In this document: piece by piece, positions 1 to 8,040 of the stretch
How the letters are laid out: each line of letters begins with the position of its first letter
Numbering within the stretch: position 1 is the first letter of the stretch
Assembly (NCBI GenBank): GCA_025994075.1
Contig: JAMQGV010000017.1
Location: 186,001-250,000 of the forward strand
Reading direction: 5' to 3'
Source of the DNA: Vicinamibacteria bacterium
Lineage (GTDB): Bacteria > Acidobacteriota > Vicinamibacteria > Fen-336
DNA length: 64,000 nt
The notes under the pieces: generated by a model
Told to the model about the DNA's origin: nothing
The model's input: only the letters and a program-made list of their open reading frames with translations
The model's database searches: none
Position numbers and translations under genes: made by a program

Positions 1-1
1 G

Positions 2-949
2 CTGCGCGAAGCCCGCCGGCTGGAGTTGCGATCGGACGCCGCGGAACTCCCCGAGACGGGCTGCGAGGTCGTGCTGGTCGCGGTGGCCACGCCGTCGACC
101 GACGAGGGCGGCTACGACCACTCGGCTCTCGTGTCCGTGGCGGACCGGCTCGCCGCGGCCGGGCCGCAGCAACGGCCCCGCGACCTGGCGATCGTCTCGA
201 CCGTGATGCCGGGGACCACGGACGCCCTCGCGCGGCGGCTGGCGCCGCTGGGTTGGCGCGTCAGCTACAACCCCTCCTTCATCGCGCTCGGTTCCGTCAT
301 CGCCAACCTCGAGTCTCCCGACGTCTGCCTGCTCGGCGTCGCCGACCCGGCGGCCGCCGAGCGGATCGTCGACTGCTGGCGACCGGTCTGGAAGCGCGAG
401 CCCGCGTTGCGGGTCCTGGCCCCGCGCGAGGCCGAGCTCGCCAAGATCGCGACCAACAGCTTCCTGACCCTGAAGATCGCCTTCGCGAACGCCGTCGGCG
501 ACCTGGCGCTGCGGCTGGGCGGCCGCCCGGAGGCCGTGCTAGGAGCCCTGGCCGCCGACGCGCGGATCGGCGAGCGCTGCCTGGGCCACGGGTTCGGTTA
601 TGGGGGCCCGTGCCTCCCGCGCGACAACCGGGCGCTCGATCGCGCGGCGCGGGAGTTGGGGCCGGAAGGCTTCCCGCTCGGCCGCGCCGCCGACGCGGCC
701 AACGCGAGCCACCTGGACTTCCAGGTCCGGCGCGCGCTGGAGGCGTCGGAGAGCGACGTGGTGACGCTCGATCACGCCACCTACAAGCCGGGCCCGTCGA
801 GCCTCGAGGAATCGCAGCCGCTGGCCTTCGCGCTGGCCCTGGCCCGGGCCGGGCGGCGGGTCCGGATCCGGGAGCGGCCCGCGGTGATCGAGGCCCTCCG
901 CGCCGAGTGGGGCGACCTCTTCGAGTACGAGGTGGAGCCGCGCGCTTGA
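2..949 (+). CDS. UDP-glucose/GDP-mannose dehydrogenase family protein, 5' truncated
   Basis: The reading frame is open to the left edge, so the N-terminal part of the NAD-binding Rossmann domain lies outside the window. The family oxidises a UDP- or GDP-sugar to the uronic acid in two NAD+-dependent steps. What remains shows the end of the NAD domain (VAVATPS), the central dimerisation helix with the conserved lysine and asparagine (AKIATNSF) and the catalytic cysteine in GGPCLPRD (TGC near base 611). The last ~90 residues are a short C-terminal UDP-binding domain. It sits first in a run of glycosyltransferase genes, so supplying a uronic acid for a surface glycan is the natural reading. The stop overlaps the next start as TTGA. 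A TTG at base 26 is probably internal rather than the true start. The exact sugar substrate cannot be read from the sequence. Confidence 0.85.
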   Translation: MREARRLELRSDAAELPETGCEVVLVAVATPSTDEGGYDHSALVSVADRLAAAGPQQRPRDLAIVSTVMPGTTDALARRLAPLGWRVSYNPSFIALGSVIANLESPDVCLLGVADPAAAERIVDCWRPVWKREPALRVLAPREAELAKIATNSFLTLKIAFANAVGDLALRLGGRPEAVLGALAADARIGERCLGHGFGYGGPCLPRDNRALDRAARELGPEGFPLGRAADAANASHLDFQVRRALEASESDVVTLDHATYKPGPSSLEESQPLAFALALARAGRRVRIRERPAVIEALRAEWGDLFEYEVEPRA

Positions 950-2805
950 GCCCGGGCAGTCCCGCGATCGTCGTGGTCGGCTACGACCGGCCCCACAGCC
1001 TCGAGCGGCTGCTGCGCTCGCTGGCGTCCGCCGTCTACCCGCCCGGGCCGGTGCCGCTCGTGATCAGCATCGACGGCGCCCACCCGGGCAGCCTCGAGGT
1101 CGCCCACGGCTTCACGTTCCCGCACGGCCCCAAGGCGGTGCTCGCGCGCGAGCGGCTCGGGCTGGTGGACCACGTCCTGGCCTGCGGCGACCTGGTCGAG
1201 GAGCACGGCCGCCTGGTGATGCTCGAGGACGACCTGGTGGCCTCGCCCCACTTCTTCCGCTGGGCCACCGCAGCGCTCGACTTCTACGCGGACGACGACC
1301 GCGTGGGCGGGATCTCGCTCTACCGCTACGCCGTCACGGAGAGCTGCCCCGCGCCGTTCGAGCCGCTCGACGACGGCTCGGACGTCCACTTCGTCCAGAT
1401 CGCGGCGTCCTGGGGCCAGGCCTGGACCCGCGAGCAGTGGCGGCGCTTCCGCACGTGGGACGCGGCGCACGGGCCCGAGCAGGTGCGCGCGCTGCTGCCG
1501 GGCTACATGCGGCGCTGGCACGGTCCGAGCTGGAAGCGGCGATTCGTCGCCCACCTCGTGGCCACGGGCCGCAGCTTCGTGTTCCCGCCCGTCGCGCTGA
1601 CCACGAACTACCACGAGGCCGGCACCAGCGCGACCACGTTCGGGCTGTACCAGGTGACCCTGGAGGCGCGCGCCCGCGACTACCGGTTCGTGCGGGCGGC
1701 GGAGTCGCGCGCGGTCTACGACGCGTGGTTCGAGATGACGCCCGAGTGCCTCGACACCTGGACCGACGCGTTCCGCGGCCACCGCTACGACGTGGACCTC
1801 TACGGCGTCAAGGACCCGGGGGAGCTCGCCGCGGATCACGTGCTGACCACGCGGGCGTGCCGCGAGCCGCTGCGCGAGTACGGGCTGAAGCGGGTCCCGA
1901 ACCTCGCGAACGTGATCGAGGGCGTCGAGGGCCGCGGCATCGCGTTCGCGCCGCGCGAGCGGGTCGAGGACGAGCCGGCGCCGCCGGCGAGGCATCACTA
2001 CCGCTTCGCGTCCGTGGCCGAGGAGGTGTGGGGAGGCGCGAAGGCGCCGGGGGCCGCCGGGCTCGACCTGTCGATCGTCACGGTCGAGCGCGCCGCCGGA
2101 GAGGCGGCCGCCCTGGCGCAAGCGCTTCGCGCGGGGGCCACTGCGCTGCCAGGGCGACTTCGCCACCGGATCGTCGCCGCGACCCACGGCGAGGACGCCG
2201 ACGTAGCCGCGCTCGACGCGCTGGCCCGGGCCCCGGGCGCAATCCACGGCGTGCTCCCCCCCGGCACGACGCTGGTGCCGGGAGCGCTGAGCGAGATTGT
2301 CGGCATCTTCTCGGCATTGCCGGCGGTCGGCTGGCTCGCCACGCTTCCGGGCCGGGCGGACCCCGCCGGCAACGTGAGTCCCGTCGAGCGGCCTGCGGAG
2401 TGGATCAGGCGGGCGCGTCATTCGCCCCCTGACCTGCCGTGGGCAGGGGTGTTCTGGCGCCAACAGCTCTGGGACCACTCGATCGGTGACGGACGGCCCC
2501 CGGTGAGCGCGCGCGAACTCTGGTCCCGGCTGGCGGAAGTCGCCCCGTTGCACGTCGCGCTCGACGCCGTCACCTGCGCTGCTGCCGCATCTGCGGTGGT
2601 GTCACCCGCGCCGCGGCGCGTGCGCCGAGGGCGCGCTCGCGGCTGGCTGGCGGCGGCAACCTGGCCGCTGTTCGAACTCGGCCCCGAGAGCCTGCGCGTG
2701 CTGCACTGGGCGCCGCTGCTCGCGCCCCACGTCGTCGTCTGGAACAGCCGGACGGGGGGCTGCCTGCTGTGGCATTACCCGCCGGAGGCGACGCCCCGCG
2801 GCTGA
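946..2805 (+). CDS. GnT-I-like (GT13-type) glycosyltransferase with a second C-terminal domain
   Basis: This 619-residue protein begins with VVVGYDRP, the bacterial version of a GT-A nucleotide-sugar-binding start. It carries LEDDL at residues ~93-97, as in the EDD metal site of alpha-1,3-mannosyl-glycoprotein beta-1,2-GlcNAc transferase (GnT-I), followed by a WGQAWTREQW segment resembling the GnT-I GWML-W motif. Residues 1 to ~280 are the catalytic domain. A linker and a second region (~370-600, LSIVTVERA...) look like a degenerate second GT-A fold without an obvious DxD. The start is the TTG that overlaps the previous stop (TTGA), preceded by an AGGTGG-like ribosome site; a far longer upstream extension in frame is only a shadow of the first gene. 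The gene ends 31 bp inside the convergent prenyltransferase gene. Donor and acceptor are unknown. Confidence 0.75.
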   Translation: MSPGSPAIVVVGYDRPHSLERLLRSLASAVYPPGPVPLVISIDGAHPGSLEVAHGFTFPHGPKAVLARERLGLVDHVLACGDLVEEHGRLVMLEDDLVASPHFFRWATAALDFYADDDRVGGISLYRYAVTESCPAPFEPLDDGSDVHFVQIAASWGQAWTREQWRRFRTWDAAHGPEQVRALLPGYMRRWHGPSWKRRFVAHLVATGRSFVFPPVALTTNYHEAGTSATTFGLYQVTLEARARDYRFVRAAESRAVYDAWFEMTPECLDTWTDAFRGHRYDVDLYGVKDPGELAADHVLTTRACREPLREYGLKRVPNLANVIEGVEGRGIAFAPRERVEDEPAPPARHHYRFASVAEEVWGGAKAPGAAGLDLSIVTVERAAGEAAALAQALRAGATALPGRLRHRIVAATHGEDADVAALDALARAPGAIHGVLPPGTTLVPGALSEIVGIFSALPAVGWLATLPGRADPAGNVSPVERPAEWIRRARHSPPDLPWAGVFWRQQLWDHSIGDGRPPVSARELWSRLAEVAPLHVALDAVTCAAAASAVVSPAPRRVRRGRARGWLAAATWPLFELGPESLRVLHWAPLLAPHVVVWNSRTGGCLLWHYPPEATPRG

Positions 2806-3824
2806 AGCCTCCCGCAGGCGGGGTCGAGGACGCCGCGCAGCGTGAAGCGCCCGTCGCCCCATCCGACGGCCTGGACCAGGAGCAGCGCCACGAACGCGGG
2901 CTCGCGAGGCACGGCGGCGGCGATCAGCAGCAGGGGCAGCCAGCGCACGTAGAAGGGGTCGAGGTACGCGTAGAGCGTCGCGCGCAGGTCGGAGCGGTCG
3001 ACCGGCTTCGACCGCGCGATCCAGAGCGAGCGGAGCGCGAAGGACGGGAGCAGCAGCGGTGCGGCGGGCGCCAGCGCGGCGAGGAACGCGGCGAAGCTGG
3101 CCAGCTCGAGCGGGACCACGACGCGGCGCAAGCCGCGCCAGGCGGCCTCGGTTCCGTGCTGCGTCACCCAGGTGCGGAGGCCGCTGCGGCGATCGTGCTC
3201 GAGGTCCGCGAGCTGGTGCAACAAGATGTTGCGGACGCCCAGCGCGAACTGCCAGGCGACCAGCGGGACGGCGAAACGCGGCAGCGTCGGCAGCGGGCCG
3301 TCGGCCATCGCCCGGTAGGTCAGGGTCGCGAGCAACGCGGGGACGGCGTGGGCGTAGAGGGCGTCCGCGAAGACGCCGGCGAGCCCGCGCTCCTTGAGCC
3401 GCAACGGCGGCAGCGAGTAGGCGGCGACGAGTGCCAGTTGCAGCGCGAGGAGGAACCGGCCCGGCGCCTCCAGCGGCAGCACGGCGAACCAGGGGCCGAA
3501 CGCCGCGAGCGCGAAGCCCGCGGCGAGCGCGGCGGTCCGGCCCGGCCCCGCGCTCGACAGCAGGTTGGGCTTGCCGGCGCGGCGATCGGCCTCGCGATCG
3601 GCCAGGTCGTTCGCGACATACGCGAGCCCGGCCAGGCCGGCGATGGTGCACACGGAGGCCACGAACGCCGGCCCCGCCGCGTTCCACCCGAGCGCGCCGA
3701 GCGCCACGTGGGCGTGGAGCACCCCGAGCAGGTGCGGCGCCTTGTAGAGCCAGGGCTGGGCGATGCGGGCGTCGACCCAGCACAGGCAGGCGAGGCGGCG
3801 CAGCGCAGACTGCGTTTCGACCAT
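2775..3824 (-). CDS. UbiA-superfamily prenyltransferase
   Basis: The 349-residue, strongly hydrophobic protein has about eight to nine membrane segments. The first aspartate-rich motif is NDLADREAD (residues 72-80) followed by RRAGKPN; a second loop reads LADLEHDRRSG. These are the two Mg-pyrophosphate loops of the UbiA superfamily. The spacing of the first motif resembles decaprenyl-phosphate phosphoribosyltransferases (ND..D.EADR....K) as much as quinone or haem prenyltransferases. The neighbours are glycan genes rather than quinone genes, so transfer of a phosphosugar onto a polyprenyl phosphate is possible, but this is inference. It runs against its neighbours: convergent with the GnT-I-like gene (31-bp overlap) and divergent from the PhyH gene. 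The ATG at 3824 has no strong ribosome-binding site. Confidence 0.75.
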   Translation of the reverse strand: MVETQSALRRLACLCWVDARIAQPWLYKAPHLLGVLHAHVALGALGWNAAGPAFVASVCTIAGLAGLAYVANDLADREADRRAGKPNLLSSAGPGRTAALAAGFALAAFGPWFAVLPLEAPGRFLLALQLALVAAYSLPPLRLKERGLAGVFADALYAHAVPALLATLTYRAMADGPLPTLPRFAVPLVAWQFALGVRNILLHQLADLEHDRRSGLRTWVTQHGTEAAWRGLRRVVVPLELASFAAFLAALAPAAPLLLPSFALRSLWIARSKPVDRSDLRATLYAYLDPFYVRWLPLLLIAAAVPREPAFVALLLVQAVGWGDGRFTLRGVLDPACGRLQPRGVASGG

Positions 3825-3899
3825 CGGAAGCGGGGCCCACGATACAGGACGGCGAGCGCGCGGTGCGCATCGGGCCGGGCGATGCATAATCCTCGGCCG

Positions 3900-4808
3900 A
3901 TGACCGAGCCAGGTGCCGCCGTGGCGGGTGTCGCTTCCGGCCGCGGAGTCACGAGCCCCAAGCGGATCGCGCACGCCTTCCGGACCCTGGGCTGGGTCGG
4001 CGAGGTCCTCGACGAGGAGCGCACGGTCTGGTCGATGTTCGACCAGGACGACGTGCGCGCCTTCGTCGAGTTGGGCTACCTGCTCGTGCCGGGCGTGCTC
4101 GACCCGGGCGTCGTGGAGGACATGCGCGCGGGCCTCGAGGAGTTGCGCCAGGCGGACTTCGGCGACTCGAGAGAGGCGACCAGCCCGGCCGACTCCCACT
4201 TCCAGGGCCAGTACGTGATCGATGCCCTCGTCCGACACCCTTCGCTGTCGCGCCTGCTGGAGCCGGAGCCGGTGATCGACACGGTGCGGTCGCTGCTTGG
4301 CCCGTGCGTCACCCTGTACTGCAGCTCCGGGCTCGTGGCCTTCCCGGGTGCACGGCGGTCGGGGACGGAGTGGCACTCGGACCACCAGGTCGTCACGCAT
4401 CCGATGCCGCCCCTCGCGACCGAAGTCGCGCGCGTCGGCTGCATCGTCTACCTGGACGACATCGGCGAGAGGATGGGGCCGACCTGGGTCGTCCCCGGCT
4501 CCCATCGGTGGCGGCAGCTCCCGCCCTGGGACCGGAACCCGGACCTGCCCCAGGTACCTCTCACGCCCGGCGCGGGTTCGGTGCTGTTCTTCGACGCCGC
4601 GCTCTGGCATCGCGGCGGCGAGATGCGGGACCCGGAGCGGGCGCGGAGGGTCCTCATCTTCATGCTGGTCGCGGGGGGACGCCGCCTGCGCCGCGAGATG
4701 TGGACTCCCCCGGCCCCCGGCTCGCACCACCGGGCGCTGCTTGAGCGGGCCGAGACCGGCGGGGACCCCGGCCTGCGCGAGCTGCTCTCGCGCCGCTGGG
4801 AGGGCTGA
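3900..4808 (+). CDS. Phytanoyl-CoA dioxygenase (PhyH) family protein
   Basis: A 302-residue Fe(II)/2-oxoglutarate-dependent oxygenase of the PhyH family. The iron triad is visible as H159-x-D161 (EWHSDHQ) and H237 (LWHRGG), with an arginine pair at 249-250 suited to binding 2-oxoglutarate. The family hydroxylates lipids and small molecules. Placement among glycosyltransferases suggests tailoring of a lipid or sugar precursor of the surface glycan, which is inference. The chosen ATG at 3900 follows a CATAAT element by 9 bases. An in-frame ATG at 3882 would add six residues but lies upstream of that element. The ~35 residues before the fold are poorly structured. The gene is followed after 28 bp by the next glycosyltransferase. 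Confidence 0.82.
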   Translation: MTEPGAAVAGVASGRGVTSPKRIAHAFRTLGWVGEVLDEERTVWSMFDQDDVRAFVELGYLLVPGVLDPGVVEDMRAGLEELRQADFGDSREATSPADSHFQGQYVIDALVRHPSLSRLLEPEPVIDTVRSLLGPCVTLYCSSGLVAFPGARRSGTEWHSDHQVVTHPMPPLATEVARVGCIVYLDDIGERMGPTWVVPGSHRWRQLPPWDRNPDLPQVPLTPGAGSVLFFDAALWHRGGEMRDPERARRVLIFMLVAGGRRLRREMWTPPAPGSHHRALLERAETGGDPGLRELLSRRWEG

Positions 4809-4836
4809 TGGACGTCGGGCGCGGCCGAGCCGTGCG

Positions 4837-5871
4837 TTGACGCCCCCCCCCAGACTGACGATCGTCGCGGCGTCGCGGAACGACGACCACGGTGGCGCTC
4901 TGCTGCGGCGGATGGGGCTCTTCGTCCGCGGGCTGATCGGGCAGTGCCGGCGCTTCGGACTGCCGGCCGAGCTGCTGATGGTCGAGTGGAACCCCCCTGC
5001 CGACGCGCCGCGGCTGCACGAGGTGCTGCCGCGACCGGCGGCCGGTGACCCGCTGACGCTGCGCGTCGTCACGGTCCCGCCGGCGATCCACGCCCGCTAC
5101 CCGCTCTCGCCGGTGATCCCGCTGCACCAGATGATCGCCAAGAACGTGGGCATCCGGCGGGCCCGCGCGCCGTGGGTGCTGTGCACCAACGTCGACCTGC
5201 TGTTCTCCGACCGGCTGATGGAGCGGCTGGCCTCGGAGCCGCTCGATCCGCGAGCCTACTACCGCGCCAACCGGTGCGACGTGCCGGCGGACGTGGACCC
5301 CGAGTGGCGTCTCGATCGACAGCTGGCCTGGTGCGAGCAGCACGTGATCCGCCGCCTCGGAGTGGTCGACGGCCTGCACTACACGCAGCCGGGCCCGGCC
5401 CGTCTCACGCCGTGGCGGCGGCGGGCCCGCGTCGCCCTCCACCACGCGCGCGCCCTGGCCCGCGGCCGCCAGCCGGAGGAAGTGCGCCGCTTGGCCGCGC
5501 TCGACGCCTGGGCCTGCGGCGACTTCACGCTGATGCACCGCGACGCGTGGGAGGACATCGAGGGCTACCTCGAGGCCGGGCTCTACGCGCTGCACGTCGA
5601 CAGCCTGGCGCTGGCCGTGGCGGCCGCGCTCGGCTATCGCCAGGTGACCTTTCCGCCCGAGGCCTGCGCCTATCACGTGGAGCACGACGACGGGTGGGCC
5701 GCGATGAAGCCCCTCGAGGCCCTGGCCTTCACCGCGCGCCGGCCCTGTCTCGACCACTGGACGGTCCGCGAGGCGTGCCTCGAGCTGTTCCGGCGCCCGC
5801 GGCAGCTCGGCCTCAACGCGCCGACCTGGGGCCACGCGGACGAGGACTTCGAGGAACGCGTTCTCTCGTGA
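4837..5871 (+). CDS. GT-A type glycosyltransferase-like protein with a C9 tract at its start
   Basis: The protein (344 residues) starts LTIVAASRNDD and carries NVDLLFSD (~120-127), a likely nucleotide-sugar/metal acidic motif, so a GT-A fold related to family 2 is probable; a typical ED base motif is not obvious. No signal peptide or membrane segment is seen. The only suitable start in frame is TTG at 4837; codons 3-5 are a run of nine C residues (4843-4851), so a slipped tract would destroy the frame directly after initiation. The stop overlaps the next gene as GTGA, so the two are probably translationally coupled. Function beyond glycan synthesis is not recognisable. Confidence 0.6.
   Translation: MTPPPRLTIVAASRNDDHGGALLRRMGLFVRGLIGQCRRFGLPAELLMVEWNPPADAPRLHEVLPRPAAGDPLTLRVVTVPPAIHARYPLSPVIPLHQMIAKNVGIRRARAPWVLCTNVDLLFSDRLMERLASEPLDPRAYYRANRCDVPADVDPEWRLDRQLAWCEQHVIRRLGVVDGLHYTQPGPARLTPWRRRARVALHHARALARGRQPEEVRRLAALDAWACGDFTLMHRDAWEDIEGYLEAGLYALHVDSLALAVAAALGYRQVTFPPEACAYHVEHDDGWAAMKPLEALAFTARRPCLDHWTVREACLELFRRPRQLGLNAPTWGHADEDFEERVLS
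4843..4851 (+). repeat. Homopolymeric C9 tract inside codons 3-5
   Basis: Nine consecutive C residues sit nine bases from the first base of the TTG start, inside the glycosyltransferase reading frame. It is the longest mononucleotide run I noticed in the window; others reach about seven. Gain or loss of one base would give a frameshift, the arrangement used for phase variation of surface-glycan genes in other bacteria. Confidence 0.8.
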
Positions 5872-6920
5872 ACCCCGCGCCTCCGCTGGGACTGACCGAG
5901 CGCAAGCTCCTGGCGCTCTCGTCGGCCGTGGCCCTGCTCGCCGGGGAGGCCGCGCTGCGGGTCGCGGGCACCCGCCCCGGCCTGCTCGTCCCCCCCGGCG
6001 AGTACGCGGCCTTCGAACCCGTCGAGCGCCTGACCGTCGACCCCACGTTCTTCACCGACGACCGCGGCCTGTTCCGGGCCCGGCCCGGGCCGCTTCCCTG
6101 GGCCCCGGAGATCGTCATCCATCACGACGGTTTCCGCGGTCACGAGTTCGTCCCGGCCCCCGCGGGCCGCCCCTCCGTGTTCTTCCTCGGCGACTCGTTC
6201 GCGTGGGGCGCCAGCGCGCGGCCGTTGACCGAGGCGTTCCCCGACCTCGTGGAGCGGGCCGGGTGGCACACATGGAACGGGGGCATGCCCGGCGCCGAGC
6301 CCGACCAGTACCTGGCCGTTGCCCAGCGCTTCCTCCCGGTCACCCGCGCGGACGCCGTGGTCGTGACGTTCTACATGGGCAACGACGTGATGTACGAGCG
6401 CCGGGAGCTGCGCCCGTGGCAGAACAGGTACCACGTGACCAACGCGGGGTGGCTGAATCCGTTCCTGGATGGCGACTACCTGGGCGGCGCGCAGGCGACC
6501 TACGACTATTACGTGCGGCGTTACTCCGTGCCGCCCGGGCCGACGCGCCAGGTCTTCGGCTCCACAGCCCTCGGCACCCGCCTCTACGCGCTGCTCCGCC
6601 GGCCGGACCCGCAGGTCGCGGCCCGGATGCGCGCCGCGCGGGAGCGCTGGACCGGCCGCCCCGTGTCCCACGAGTACCTCGCCGGGATCGAAGCGCTCTG
6701 CCGCCGCCTCGGGAGCCGCTTCCTGCTGGTCGTGGTGCCGCGACACGACGAGATCGCAGGCCTCCGGGCCAGCGCAGCGCCGGTCCTTCAGGGTCTGCCG
6801 TGGACCACGCCACCGCTGGGCCGTGAGGACTTCAACGAGTGGCCGGACGGGCACCTGACGAACGCCGGCCACCGCAAGGTCGCCGACCACGTGCTCGCGC
6901 TGCTCGCGGAAGGGCCGTAG
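5868..6920 (+). CDS. SGNH/GDSL-family hydrolase, membrane-anchored
   Basis: A 350-residue protein with one N-terminal hydrophobic segment (about residues 14-33), then an SGNH domain. Block I is GDSFAWG with the nucleophile S110, block III has the asparagine in YMGND (~172) and block V is DGHLTNAGH near residue 332, giving the D-x-H pair. The form resembles AlgX/AlgJ-like and other polysaccharide O-acetylation proteins rather than lipases. Because it lies between glycosyltransferases, acetylation or deacetylation of the exported glycan in the periplasm is the likely role (inference). Start GTG at 5868 overlaps the upstream stop (GTGA). The GT4 gene starts 2 bp after its stop. Confidence 0.78.
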   Translation: MNPAPPLGLTERKLLALSSAVALLAGEAALRVAGTRPGLLVPPGEYAAFEPVERLTVDPTFFTDDRGLFRARPGPLPWAPEIVIHHDGFRGHEFVPAPAGRPSVFFLGDSFAWGASARPLTEAFPDLVERAGWHTWNGGMPGAEPDQYLAVAQRFLPVTRADAVVVTFYMGNDVMYERRELRPWQNRYHVTNAGWLNPFLDGDYLGGAQATYDYYVRRYSVPPGPTRQVFGSTALGTRLYALLRRPDPQVAARMRAARERWTGRPVSHEYLAGIEALCRRLGSRFLLVVVPRHDEIAGLRASAAPVLQGLPWTTPPLGREDFNEWPDGHLTNAGHRKVADHVLALLAEGP

Positions 6921-6922
6921 CG

Positions 6923-8020
6923 ATGCGGATCGCCATCGCCTCGCCCGACCGGGACGCGTGGTCCCAGAGCTTCGTCCACGCCCACGTCGAAGGCCTGCCG
7001 GGCGTCGCCTGGCACCTGCACGGGGGGCCGCCGCCCATGCTGGCGCGCCGGCCCGGGGGCGAGCAGGACGAGCGCCTGGACCGCCGCGGCCCGCTCGCCC
7101 GCTGGCGTGGGCGCGATCCGCTGGCGGACTTCCTGCGCGGCGAGCAGATCGACGTGCTGCTCGCCGAGTTCGGGCCCACGGGCGTGGCCGTGGCCGAGTC
7201 CTGCGCCCGTGCAGCCGTGCCGCTCGTCGTGCACTTCTTCGGCTACGACGCGTATCGGTCCGACGCGCTCGTGAACGCGGGCCCCCGCTACCCGGCCCTC
7301 TTCGCCCAGGCGGCCGCGGTCGTGGCCGTGTCGCGCCCGATGCGGGAGCAGTTGGTGGCGCTGGGCGCGGCTCCCGAGCGCGTGCACGTGCTGCCCTGCG
7401 GGGTCGACCCCGAGGCCTTCGGAGCCGCGGCCGCTCCCCACCCCCGCCCCGAGTTCGTGGCCGTGGGCCGTTTCTGCGAGAAGAAGGCGCCGCACCTGAC
7501 GCTGCTGGCCTTTCGCGAGGTACGACGCGAGGTCTCGGAGGCCCGCCTGCGCATGGTGGGCGACGGCCGACTGCGTGAGGCCTGCGAGATCCTCGCCCGC
7601 GCCCTGGGCATCGCGGAGGCCGTGGAGTTCCCGGGCGTCGCCGCGCACGCGGCGCTGCCGGCCCTGTACCGCGACGCGCGCGCCTTCGTCCAGCACTCGA
7701 TCACCACGCCGAGCGGCGACCGCGAGGGCCTGCCCGTGGCGATCCTGGAGGCGCAGATGAGCGGCCGCCCCGTCGTGGCGACCCGCCACGCCGGCATCCC
7801 CGATGCCGTCGAGGACGGTGTGACGGGCCTTCTCGTCGACGAGGGCGACGTCGACGGCATGGCCGCCGCGATGGTGCGCCTCGCGCGCGACCCGGACGTG
7901 GCCGGGCGCCTGGGCAGGGAGGCGGCCGCGCGGGCGCGCCGGCACTTCACCGCGCGGCAGTCCCTCGATCGCCTGTCGGCGCTGCTCTCCCGCTGCGCCG
8001 CGCAGCGCCCGGGGCGCTGA
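6923..8020 (+). CDS. Glycosyltransferase family 4 protein (WcaL/AmsK-like)
   Basis: A 365-residue GT-B fold enzyme. The N-domain contains LLAEFGPTGVAVAE and HFFGYDAY, typical of the colanic-acid/amylovoran WcaL-AmsK subgroup; VSRPM and LPCGVDP mark the domain hinge. The C-domain contains the retaining GT4 E-x7-E signature in REGLPVAILEAQ (~275-287), which holds the donor nucleotide-sugar. It has no signal peptide and is expected in the cytoplasm. ATG at 6923 follows the previous stop by 2 bp, so it belongs to the operon that runs from the dehydrogenase side. Its stop codon is part of a 10-bp hairpin shared with the convergent gene. Confidence 0.88.
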   Translation: MRIAIASPDRDAWSQSFVHAHVEGLPGVAWHLHGGPPPMLARRPGGEQDERLDRRGPLARWRGRDPLADFLRGEQIDVLLAEFGPTGVAVAESCARAAVPLVVHFFGYDAYRSDALVNAGPRYPALFAQAAAVVAVSRPMREQLVALGAAPERVHVLPCGVDPEAFGAAAAPHPRPEFVAVGRFCEKKAPHLTLLAFREVRREVSEARLRMVGDGRLREACEILARALGIAEAVEFPGVAAHAALPALYRDARAFVQHSITTPSGDREGLPVAILEAQMSGRPVVATRHAGIPDAVEDGVTGLLVDEGDVDGMAAAMVRLARDPDVAGRLGREAAARARRHFTARQSLDRLSALLSRCAAQRPGR

Positions 8021-8040
8021 CCCTCTCAGCGGGTCAGCGC
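8014..8040. terminator. Candidate bidirectional terminator hairpin
   Basis: A perfect 10-bp inverted repeat, GCGCTGACCC and GGGTCAGCGC, encloses the 7-base loop TCTCAGC between two convergent genes. The stop of the GT4 gene (TGA, 8018-8020) and of the convergent SGNH gene (8034-8036) both lie in the stem arms. No T-run follows on either strand, so it is not a classical intrinsic terminator, but it is the best hairpin at any convergent junction here. Confidence 0.55.

Noticed and set aside
781..2553. 590-residue open frame on the minus strand
   Set aside because: Arg/His/Asp-rich composition without domains, lying fully opposite the GnT-I-like gene; typical of antisense frames in GC-rich DNA.
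2769..4808. Apparent fusion upstream of PhyH
   Set aside because: The first ~375 residues are antisense of the UbiA gene; the PhyH fold begins at ATG 3900.
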